The notes beneath the pieces are model-generated. The model saw nothing but the letters and a program-made list of their open reading frames with translations, did not search any database and was not told where the DNA came from. Below are positions 6,999 to 13,390 of a stretch of 13,912 nt of DNA, piece after piece. Source of the DNA: Methanocorpusculum sp. (GTDB lineage: Archaea; Halobacteriota; Methanomicrobia; Methanomicrobiales; Methanocorpusculaceae); assembly GCA_029987395.1 (NCBI GenBank), contig DALTVX010000014.1, positions 1 through 13,912 on the forward strand, given 5' to 3'. The stretch's first letter is position 1; each line of letters begins with the position of its first letter. The translations under genes and the position numbers were made by a program.

Positions 6999-8402
6999 AT
7001 GTGCGGCATCACAGGAATTACCGATAAATCAGATGTATCGGGATCATTGTACTTGGCATTATATGCACTCCAACATCGAGGTCAGGAGAGTGCAGGTATC
7101 TATACATATGATGGTGAAACCGTACACAAACGCAAAGGATACGGACTGGTATGTGAGGTTTTTAAAGAATCTACGCTGGAACGTCTGGTTGGAAAGACCG
7201 GGATCGGGCATGTACGGTATCCAACGACCGGCGGTTCTAAGCCGGAAAACATCCAGCCATTCCATTTTATGTTTCGCGGCCATTCACTGACGATCGTCCA
7301 CAACGGAAATCTGATAAATACGGCGGCACTCAGATATGAGTACGAAGGTCACGGTCACATTTTTTCCACGACGTCGGATACCGAGGTCATTGCGGCGATC
7401 CTTGCAAACGAGATCATTCATGATCACACGCCTGATGAAGCGATCAGTTACTGTATGCGGATGATCAGCGGATCCTATGCCGTGATCTTTATGCTGGACG
7501 GAACATTATATGCGTTTCGTGACCCGCTTGGCATAAAACCACTTTGCCTTGGAAAAACAGAAACAGGCGGTCATGCATTGGTCTCCGAGAGTGTCGCACT
7601 GGACGCGATCGGCGCAGAATTCGTTCGTGACATCGCTCCCGGAGAAAGTGTTAGGCTTCAAAACGGAGAGGTGTTCTCAAGAATGATGATGAAGTCAAAA
7701 TCATGCGCATATTGTGTGTTTGAGTACATCTACTTTGCAAGGGCAGACGCAATAATCGACGGCGTATCGGTCTATGATGTGCGGCGAAAGACCGGGGCAC
7801 TTCTCGCAAAAGAAGCCCCCGCACATGCTGATATCATCTCGCCGGTCCCAGATTCTGGCACCGCGGCCGCGACCGGATTTTCCCGCGAATCAGGAACGCC
7901 GTTTCGCGAAGCTCTGATCAAAAACCGGTACACTGGACGTACGTTCATCATGCCGACCCAGCAGAAGCGTGAGACTGCCGTTCGAATGAAGCTGAATCCT
8001 GTCCGCGGTCATATAAAAGACAGATCCGTCGTTCTCGTTGATGACAGCATCGTCAGAGGGACGACCTCGAAGAAGATCCTGTCATTAGTGCGAGAATTTG
8101 GTGCAAAAGAGATTCATCTTCGGATCGCATCTCCCCAGATCATCGCTCCTTGTTATCTTGGAACAGACTTTCCGACACGAAATGAACTGATCGGCGCAGC
8201 AAAATCAGTTGCCGAAGTGGGAAAGGAGATCAAGGCAACAAGTCTTGCTCACATCTCACTTGAAGGGCTTATCGAGGCGATCGGTATTCCACGAGAAAAT
8301 CTCTGCCTCGGATGCCTTACCGGAAAATATCCGCTTGCAATACCCGGCGAGATGGAAGACCCGCGCTACGTCGAGATGGTAGATTCATACTCCTGCCCCT
8401 GA
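6999..8402 (+). CDS. purF: Amidophosphoribosyltransferase (glutamine PRPP amidotransferase)
   Basis: PurF makes 5-phosphoribosylamine from PRPP and glutamine, the committed step of purine synthesis. I place the start at the ATG at 6999, giving 467 residues, because the family needs Cys2 (MCGITG) as N-terminal glutaminase nucleophile after Met removal. The longer frame begins with TTG inside pdaD and would bury it. Glutaminase motifs are QHRGQESAG (25-33), GHVRYPTTG (70-78) and HNGNL (101-105). The phosphoribosyltransferase domain has the PRPP loop VVLVDDSIVRGTT (344-356). Four cysteines placed as in the Bacillus-type enzyme (C239, C385, C436, C439) suggest a 4Fe-4S cluster, plausible in a strict anaerobe. 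There is no Shine-Dalgarno site. A TATA-like CTTTATC at 6967-6973 about 28 nt upstream suggests a leaderless transcript of its own. Confidence 0.95.
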   Translation: MCGITGITDKSDVSGSLYLALYALQHRGQESAGIYTYDGETVHKRKGYGLVCEVFKESTLERLVGKTGIGHVRYPTTGGSKPENIQPFHFMFRGHSLTIVHNGNLINTAALRYEYEGHGHIFSTTSDTEVIAAILANEIIHDHTPDEAISYCMRMISGSYAVIFMLDGTLYAFRDPLGIKPLCLGKTETGGHALVSESVALDAIGAEFVRDIAPGESVRLQNGEVFSRMMMKSKSCAYCVFEYIYFARADAIIDGVSVYDVRRKTGALLAKEAPAHADIISPVPDSGTAAATGFSRESGTPFREALIKNRYTGRTFIMPTQQKRETAVRMKLNPVRGHIKDRSVVLVDDSIVRGTTSKKILSLVREFGAKEIHLRIASPQIIAPCYLGTDFPTRNELIGAAKSVAEVGKEIKATSLAHISLEGLIEAIGIPRENLCLGCLTGKYPLAIPGEMEDPRYVEMVDSYSCP

Positions 8403-8431
8403 ATGGGGATAGGGTCTAAACGTTTTTTTTT
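8396..8431 (+). terminator. Terminator of purF
   Basis: CCCC-TGAAT-GGGG (8396-8408) spans the purF stop codon, and nine T residues follow at 8423-8431. The small hairpin and the long T-tract together fit an archaeal terminator. Confidence 0.6.
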
Positions 8432-8441
8432 AGTATGAGAG

Positions 8442-8539
8442 CCTGGATGCACGAAAATGCATACAGGAAACTTCGGTAAAACAGTAATAACAGGTTTGCT
8501 GTTTGATGGTTTTTCTCTTCCGGCAAAGAAGGGAAAAAC
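8442..8539. other. Three consecutive stem-loops between purF and the regulator gene; possible structured RNA
   Basis: The gap 8403-8867 (465 bp) has no convincing gene. Its left half holds three adjacent inverted repeats. The first pairs CCTGGATGCA (8442-8451) with TGCATACAGG (8458-8467), with one mismatch and a 6-nt loop. The second pairs AACAG (8489-8493) with CTGTT (8499-8503). The third pairs GTTTTTCTCTTC (8509-8520) with GAAGGGAAAAAC (8528-8539), a 12-bp stem with a single G-U wobble if read from the plus strand and a 7-nt loop. No T-tract follows the third stem on either strand, so it is not an obvious terminator. It might be a processed 3' end, a small RNA or DNA-level structure. Expression and strand are unknown. 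Confidence 0.45.
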
Positions 8540-8619
8540 ACATGGTAATATTATAGAGAGGTTTTAAGAGGGAGTGGTACGTGTCATTAACCTGATTATG
8601 TATTGAACAGACCCGAAAA

Positions 8620-8690
8620 CGGTTTTGTGGTGTGGTGTGTTTTGTGAGGTGTATATTCTGTGGAAAAGTCAGTGTTTGTGGTGTGTGATT
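8620..8690 (+). other. G/T-rich tract with almost no C
   Basis: Over about 70 bases the plus strand is made of TGTGG- and GTGTG-like words with only about two C residues. The minus strand is correspondingly C/A-rich. This skew is unlike anything else in the window. Frames crossing it on both strands encode no recognisable protein. It may be simple low-complexity sequence or a protein-binding spacer. Confidence 0.45.
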
Positions 8691-8733
8691 GACTTGACTA
8701 TGACAGAACTGATGGTTGTTCACGGGTCTGCTT

Positions 8734-8760
8734 GCCGCTTGTGCTCTTCTCACAAGCTGC
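8734..8760. other. Fourth stem-loop upstream of the regulator promoter
   Basis: GCTTGTG (8737-8743) and CACAAGC (8751-8757) form a perfect 7-bp stem with a 7-nt loop. GC at 8734-8735 pairs with GC at 8759-8760 beyond one C-T mismatch. It ends 20 bp before the TATA box of the regulator gene. It could be an upstream regulator-binding palindrome or the 3' end of a small transcript. No T-run follows it. Confidence 0.45.
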
Positions 8761-8780
8761 TACAATACTATTTGTCGCTC

Positions 8781-8795
8781 TTATATTTAAATATT
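8781..8795 (+). promoter_or_regulatory. TATA box of the PAS/GAF regulator gene
   Basis: TTATATTTAAATATT is a strong AT-rich archaeal promoter element about 75 bp before the ATG at 8868. Transcription would start near 8812-8818, at the first of the two downstream repeats. A Shine-Dalgarno-like AAGGAG lies at 8848-8853, but it is 14 nt from the ATG, which is longer than usual. Confidence 0.6.
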
Positions 8796-8802
8796 CCCTC
8801 CA

Positions 8803-8840
8803 ATGCACGGCATTGATGTTGTGCGTTGATGCAAGGCATT
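8803..8840. promoter_or_regulatory. Two tandem ATGC-N3-GCAT elements, probable operator
   Basis: ATGCACGGCATT (8803-8814) and ATGCAAGGCATT (8829-8840) differ at one base and are spaced 26 bp start to start. Each is itself an inverted repeat, ATGC-N3-GCAT. They sit at and just behind the expected transcription start of the regulator gene, where bound protein would block transcription. Autoregulation by the winged-helix protein encoded downstream is the simplest inference. TTGATG is also repeated at 8813-8818 and 8826-8831. Confidence 0.5.
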
Positions 8841-8867
8841 ATAATTTAAGGAGTCAAATAAAGAGTA

Positions 8868-11018
8868 ATGGCAGAGCTGACAGGCGATTTCTCCGAAATT
8901 CTTGCACTTTTACGAGATAATCCTCGTGGGATGTCGGTCACTGAGCTCGCCGAAGGCATGCGCCTTAACCGAAACACCTTGGCGCGATATATGGATAGCC
9001 TGCTGGTGTCCGGACAGGTCGAGATGCGCACATTTGGAAAGGCCAAGGTCTTTTTTGTTTCAAAACGAGTGCCCGTATCAGCAATGCTCAATCTCTCATC
9101 CGAGATGGTGCTCCTCATCGACGCGGATCTAAAAGTCATCCAGGCAAACGAGACGCTGTTATCTTTTATTTTGGCAGAAACCGATGACATTGTCGGTAAA
9201 TACGTATATGACTGTGCATGCAAGACCTTCTGCAATGATATTTTGACCGATCAGATCCGCGCAGCGCTTCGTGGTGATATGGTCAGAAGTGAACTGCGCC
9301 TGATGAAAAGCGGGACCGATTGTTTCCTTGATCAGCGGATCTATCCGATGGTCCTTTCCGATGGAAGACCCGGCGTCACGATCGTCTGGGACGATATAAC
9401 AGAAAACGTCAATTCAGAGGCCGCGCTCGAACAAAGTGAGGCGATGTTTCGGCGTCTCGTCGAAACGATCCATGATGTCATCTGGTCAATGGACGAAACA
9501 TTTGGGATCCAGTACATCAGCCCCCAGATCACCAATGTGACAGGATACCTGCCCGAGGAACTCACTGGGCAGAAACTATCAGCGTTCATGCCAAGCGGGG
9601 CGGCGGCGCGCTTTGATTGGGAACTCGTCTCAAAGGTCTCGCAGGAAAAAGGATTCGTGCTCACGGAATTTCCCTTCATCTGCAAAGACGGTAAAAAAAT
9701 ATACTGCGAATTTTCCGGATCGCCCATCCTTCTTGAAGAGGGAGAGTCCATCTTCCTAGGATACAACGGAGCTCTTCGCAACGTTACTGACAGAAGAGAC
9801 GCGGAGATTGGAGCAAAACGCTGGAAGAGATTTCTTGACTCTGTGATGAACAATATTCCTGCCATCATCACCGTGATCGACATGGAGTCGCGGGAATACT
9901 ATTATGTCAATAAATCTGCTGAAAAATTCCTGCAGAAAACCAGAGCCGAACTTTCTCTGATGACCTCAAAAGAGATTCTGGAAAAGATCGGTTCTGTCCG
10001 GCTGACCGAAGCACATGACACTGTGGCTTTGACAAAAAAAGAGGTACGGGTCACCGAAGACAAAATCGTGGTAAACGGTGAGACCAGATATATATCAGCT
10101 CGCGTCATCCCCATGAAACTCGCGGTCGATCGTCAGTATCTGTTAACAATCGTCAATGATATCACCGAAGAGGAGGCGGACCGGCAGCGACAGACGATGA
10201 GTCGTGAACTGGCTTTCGTCCTTGAAGGAGTGTCAACAACGCATGAGATGTGGGATCCCCTTCTTGAAATGCTCCCAAAGATCTCCGGATTTGAATCGGT
10301 CGCGATCTATCAGAAGAGTGTCTTTGATGATTATGTACTGTTTCGAGCCAAAAACGGACGATACGTGCCGGCGATCCATACCAACTCGATCATTCACCGG
10401 ATCATTCGAAAAGGAGAGCCGGTCATCTTTGACAAACACCGGATGACGCTTTTACCGGAAAACACCGACCCCCCGATGGATCAGGCGAAATCGCTGGTAT
10501 TTATGCCGGTCATCTTTGAAGGGCGAGCAGTTGCCTGCGTGATCCTTGGATCAAAAACAGCGCTGTCTCCTGATACCGTTCGAAGAACTTTGCTGTTATC
10601 GACGGCATTCCAGATAAGTACAGTTGCATCCAGATGCCTTGTCCAGGAAAAACTCCAGCGGGAACGTGACCGAACAAGAAGTTATCTTGACGTTGCTGGA
10701 GTCCTGCTCGTTGTAATGAACCGGGAAGGAGAGGTCGAGATGCTGAACCGATACGGGGCAAAGATCCTGGGATATAGCGAGGCTGAGATGATGGGGAAAA
10801 ATTGGTTTACCACGGTGATCCCGGAACAGTTCAGACAGGAGAGAAGGGAAGGATACCAGAAGATCATTGCCGGCCATAATTACACTGAGGAGCGCACGTA
10901 TCAGGGAGTTGTCCGCTGTAAAGATGGGACGGAAAAAATCCTTAGATGGAGAAACACCCCGCTTCGTGAAGAGTGCGGGAGTATCTCCGGAGTTGTATCA
11001 TCCGGAGAACTAATTTAA
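8868..11018 (+). CDS. Winged-helix regulator with multiple PAS domains and a GAF domain, no kinase
   Basis: The 716-residue cytoplasmic protein begins with a winged-helix DNA-binding domain (about 6-65; the helix pair MSVTELAEGMRLNRNTLARYMDSLLVSGQ is clear). Then come a PAS-like domain (about 72-180, ending TIVWDDITE), PAS 2 (188-310, with ETIHDVIWSMDE and ISPQITNVTGYLPEEL), PAS 3 (316-435, ending TIVNDITEEE), a GAF-like domain (about 445-592), and a final PAS (598-712, with LLVVMNREGEVEMLNRYGAKILGYSEAEMMGKNWF). No histidine kinase, receiver or output domain follows; the protein stops right after the last PAS. It is therefore probably a one-component sensor-regulator. PAS 1 contains clustered cysteines C116, C118 and C122, plus C152, which could bind a cofactor or sense redox state. 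The ligand is unknown. The gene overlaps the convergent thiC gene by 4 bp. Confidence 0.88.
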   Translation: MAELTGDFSEILALLRDNPRGMSVTELAEGMRLNRNTLARYMDSLLVSGQVEMRTFGKAKVFFVSKRVPVSAMLNLSSEMVLLIDADLKVIQANETLLSFILAETDDIVGKYVYDCACKTFCNDILTDQIRAALRGDMVRSELRLMKSGTDCFLDQRIYPMVLSDGRPGVTIVWDDITENVNSEAALEQSEAMFRRLVETIHDVIWSMDETFGIQYISPQITNVTGYLPEELTGQKLSAFMPSGAAARFDWELVSKVSQEKGFVLTEFPFICKDGKKIYCEFSGSPILLEEGESIFLGYNGALRNVTDRRDAEIGAKRWKRFLDSVMNNIPAIITVIDMESREYYYVNKSAEKFLQKTRAELSLMTSKEILEKIGSVRLTEAHDTVALTKKEVRVTEDKIVVNGETRYISARVIPMKLAVDRQYLLTIVNDITEEEADRQRQTMSRELAFVLEGVSTTHEMWDPLLEMLPKISGFESVAIYQKSVFDDYVLFRAKNGRYVPAIHTNSIIHRIIRKGEPVIFDKHRMTLLPENTDPPMDQAKSLVFMPVIFEGRAVACVILGSKTALSPDTVRRTLLLSTAFQISTVASRCLVQEKLQRERDRTRSYLDVAGVLLVVMNREGEVEMLNRYGAKILGYSEAEMMGKNWFTTVIPEQFRQERREGYQKIIAGHNYTEERTYQGVVRCKDGTEKILRWRNTPLREECGSISGVVSSGELI

Positions 11019-12280
11019 ATCTTTTTTTCAAGAGCTTTCTCGACGATCTTTATCGCACAAAGATCCCCGCACATCGAACAGGTATCGCATGCCCCGTCAC
11101 GATCATGGATCTTTTTTGCATGCTCGCCATAGAGTGAAAGATCATACTGAGCCTGCCAGTCGAGATTTCTGCGTGCCTCGGCCATTTTCATCTGACGTGG
11201 AAGTTCGGCGTCCCGACGGCGGGAAAGATCCCCGACATGAGCCGAGATCTTACAGACCCGGGTACCCTCGATGATGTCCTCGACATTTGGGAGAGCAAGA
11301 TGCTCGGATGGTGAGACCATGCACAAGAAATCAGCCCCGGCGCACGCGGCGGCGGCTCCCCCTATTGCTGCCGTGATATGATCATACCCAGGAGCGATAT
11401 CCGTCACAAGCGGGCCTAAAAGATACAGCGGCGCAAAGCCCGTGATCTCCTTGATCATCTTCACATTGTACGATATCTCGTTATAGTCCATATGACCTGG
11501 CCCCTCGATCATTCGCTGGACTCCTTTGTCATGGGCACGCCGGGCAAGTTTTCCAAGCGTCAGATACTCCTGAGACTTGGCAAGTTTTGTTGAGTCAACA
11601 TACGCCCCGGGGCGCATTCCGTCGCCTAGCGAGAGCGTTATTTCGTATTCATCAAGGATCTCAAGAAGGTAATCATATTCTTTATAGAGTGGATTTTCCT
11701 CACCGCTTGAAAGCATCATCGCCGTATGAAATGAACCGCCGCGTGAAACAACACCCATGACCCTTGGGTCAAGAGTGAGCGCCTCCAGCACATCCAGATT
11801 GACCCCGCAGTGCAGCGTCATGAAATCAACGCCCTGTTTTGCCTGATCGAGGATCACAGAAAACAGGATGTCAGCGGTCAAGTCGACCACATTTCCGGCA
11901 CGGCGGACCGCTTCGTAGATCGGAACGGTACCGACCGGGATCGGGAGTTTGAGGATCTCTTTTCTCATTGTCGAAAGATCTCCTCCCGTTGAAAGATCCA
12001 TTATCGCGTCTGCTCCGTTGTCGATGGCCGCTTGTGCTTTTATTATTTCTTTTGCCGGATCGCAGGTAACGCCGGATGTTCCGATATTCACATTGATCTT
12101 AACGGACGTTCCCTCGCCGATCGCACAGGACCTATATTCACGTGCCTTATTTTTCAGAAGAATGGTCCGGCCTGCGATGATATTTCTGGAAAGGGCCTCC
12201 GGCGTTGTTCCCTCATATTTTGCAGCCTCGACAACTCCGGACAGATCTCCGTGAAGGCAGTTTTCGATGATGGAGTGCAT
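11015..12280 (-). CDS. thiC: Short-form ThiC (HMP-phosphate synthase) or ThiC paralogue
   Basis: ThiC converts the purine intermediate AIR to the thiamine pyrimidine HMP-phosphate using a 4Fe-4S cluster and S-adenosylmethionine. The 421-residue protein is the short form usual in archaea and many anaerobes, lacking the long N-terminal region of the E. coli enzyme. Visible signatures are MDLSTGGDLSTMR (94-106), GTVPIYEA (117-124), SRGGSFH (179-185), GDGMRPG (219-225), EGPGHMDYNE (259-268), the LGPLVTDIAPGYDH block (288-301) and HVGDLSRR (348-355). The C-terminal cluster motif is CSMCGDLC (C401, C404, C408), which is CX2CX3C rather than the CX2CX4C I know from bacterial ThiC. The close paralogue BzaF makes 5-hydroxybenzimidazole for cobamides, so that role is an alternative. 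It diverges from the MBL gene. No near Shine-Dalgarno site and no TPP riboswitch are seen. Confidence 0.88.
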   Translation of the reverse strand: MHSIIENCLHGDLSGVVEAAKYEGTTPEALSRNIIAGRTILLKNKAREYRSCAIGEGTSVKINVNIGTSGVTCDPAKEIIKAQAAIDNGADAIMDLSTGGDLSTMRKEILKLPIPVGTVPIYEAVRRAGNVVDLTADILFSVILDQAKQGVDFMTLHCGVNLDVLEALTLDPRVMGVVSRGGSFHTAMMLSSGEENPLYKEYDYLLEILDEYEITLSLGDGMRPGAYVDSTKLAKSQEYLTLGKLARRAHDKGVQRMIEGPGHMDYNEISYNVKMIKEITGFAPLYLLGPLVTDIAPGYDHITAAIGGAAAACAGADFLCMVSPSEHLALPNVEDIIEGTRVCKISAHVGDLSRRRDAELPRQMKMAEARRNLDWQAQYDLSLYGEHAKKIHDRDGACDTCSMCGDLCAIKIVEKALEKKI

Positions 12281-12308
12281 ATGTATGTAGGTATTTGTTT
12301 TTCACCTG

Positions 12309-12326
12309 CATTATAGGTTATACAAA
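12309..12326. promoter_or_regulatory. Overlapping divergent TATA elements between thiC and the MBL gene
   Basis: The 80-bp gap contains CATTATAGGTTATACAAA on the plus strand. TTATA occurs twice (12311-12315, 12318-12322). GGTTATAC can serve the plus-strand MBL gene, with a start of transcription near 12345. The minus-strand reading GTATAACCTATAATG can serve thiC, with a start near 12285-12297. The two promoters would overlap and could compete. Confidence 0.4.
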
Positions 12327-12360
12327 GAAAGTTAAACCTGAGTAGCGAAGATATCTGAGT

Positions 12361-12963
12361 ATGAGCGAGTCAATAATCTGGCTTTCGGGGAGCGGGTGGA
12401 GAGCAAACTCCTATATTGCCGGAAATATTCTGTTTGATGCAGGAATATCAGTAGACGCGGTGTATCCGTACAAAGATCAGATAGACACGATCGTTTTGAC
12501 ACACGGACACTTCGATCACACGGCAAATCTTGCCAAACTTGCAGAGCTCTGCAATGCAAAGGTCATGATCGGGGAGTATGAACTGCCGTTTTTAACGGAT
12601 GCAAGCCTCTGTCTGTCGAACCGTTTCGGCGAACAGCCGCCGAATTATCCGGCTGAGATCCTAAAAGACGGAGACAAGATCGGCGAGTTCACGGTGTACC
12701 ACACGCCGGGACATACCCAAGGAGGTATCTGTCTTTTTAGAGAATCGGACGGGGCACTCATCGCAGGAGACACGATCTTTCCAAACGGTTCATTTGGACG
12801 ATATGATCTGCCGACAGGAAACCATACACAACTGATCGCCTCGATAAACAAAATTGCGGAACTTCCTGTACAATCGCTTTGGTGCGGGCATGAGATGCCT
12901 GTCGTTAAAGAGGCAAAACGCCATGTTCTTTTGTCAAAACATGATATCGTAAGATATGGATAA
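12361..12963 (+). CDS. Metallo-beta-lactamase-fold hydrolase (glyoxalase II-like)
   Basis: The 200-residue protein has the full metal-binding set of the superfamily: THGHFDHT (47-54, with H48, H50, D52, H53), H118 in TPGHTQGG, D137 in AGDTIF, and H177 in WCGHEMP. This predicts two metal ions, usually Zn or Fe, and thioester or phosphoester hydrolysis. Compact proteins of this kind are often labelled hydroxyacylglutathione hydrolase-like, but methanogens lack glutathione, so the substrate is unknown. No signal peptide is present. The ATG at 12361 has no clear Shine-Dalgarno site, and the expected leader is short (about 16 nt). The stop overlaps the start of the next gene by 8 bp, so the two are translationally coupled. 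Confidence 0.9.
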   Translation: MSESIIWLSGSGWRANSYIAGNILFDAGISVDAVYPYKDQIDTIVLTHGHFDHTANLAKLAELCNAKVMIGEYELPFLTDASLCLSNRFGEQPPNYPAEILKDGDKIGEFTVYHTPGHTQGGICLFRESDGALIAGDTIFPNGSFGRYDLPTGNHTQLIASINKIAELPVQSLWCGHEMPVVKEAKRHVLLSKHDIVRYG

Positions 12964-13390
12964 AGGCATTTATTGTCTGATTCTTTCCTGTGAACTGCCG
13001 TGCACGATCACGATCGGCGCCCACGGACCGACAGAATTCAAAAAAGGCTGGTATCTGTATGCGGGATCGGCTCTTGGGTCAGGTGGCCTTTCGCGGGTCA
13101 CCCGGCATATCAGATTTTTTCATGAACATTACCGAAAACCACAATGGCACATCGACTATCTCATGGCCGCCGATGAGATCACGCTAACAGGTGTGATCTG
13201 TGCAAAAACCGAAGAAAGGCTTGAGTGCGTTCTTGCAAAAAACATCGGAGGCAGCAACGTTGAAAAATTTGGATGTTCAGATTGTCTTTGCCGCTCACAT
13301 CTTTTCTATAGAGATGATGATTGTATCTTAGAGGTCAGTCAAGCTTTTGAAAAAACAGGACTGCACCCTAAGGTTCATCTGATCCGATAA
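12956..13390 (+). CDS. DUF123 family protein with GIY-YIG-like nuclease fold
   Basis: This 144-residue protein matches the DUF123 family, which is common in archaea and sometimes fused to endonuclease III. GIY (4-6) and the spaced GWYLYAGSAL (31-40) correspond to the GIY-YIG signature. R47, R50 and H51 in the following helix and the acidic TEERLE segment (85-90) could be active-site positions. A cysteine-rich stretch, GCSDCLC (106-112), may bind a metal. The function is not established; a DNA repair or nuclease role is inferred only from the fold and from known fusions. The ATG lies inside the 3' end of the MBL gene with no separate Shine-Dalgarno site. The 3' end overlaps the convergent TetR gene by 16 bp. 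Confidence 0.85.
   Translation: MDKGIYCLILSCELPCTITIGAHGPTEFKKGWYLYAGSALGSGGLSRVTRHIRFFHEHYRKPQWHIDYLMAADEITLTGVICAKTEERLECVLAKNIGGSNVEKFGCSDCLCRSHLFYRDDDCILEVSQAFEKTGLHPKVHLIR

Noticed and set aside
8430..8753. 107-codon minus-strand frame in the large gap
   Set aside because: Its composition follows the C/A-rich strand skew; there is no Shine-Dalgarno site, no recognisable domain, and it crosses the stem-loops.
8625..8816. 63-codon plus-strand frame in the gap
   Set aside because: It is built from the G/T-rich tract (many Trp, Cys, Val), has no Shine-Dalgarno site, and runs through the promoter of the regulator gene.
8803..8840. Start of a CRISPR array
   Set aside because: There are only two 12-bp copies, they are spaced 26 bp apart inside a promoter, and there are no further repeats.
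10980..11018. Frameshift that removed a histidine kinase from the PAS/GAF regulator
   Set aside because: The sequence after the stop is the sense-strand 3' end of thiC on the other strand, with no trace of kinase motifs in any frame.
12281..12360. TPP riboswitch before thiC
   Set aside because: The leader is too short and lacks the conserved thi-box words on the minus strand.
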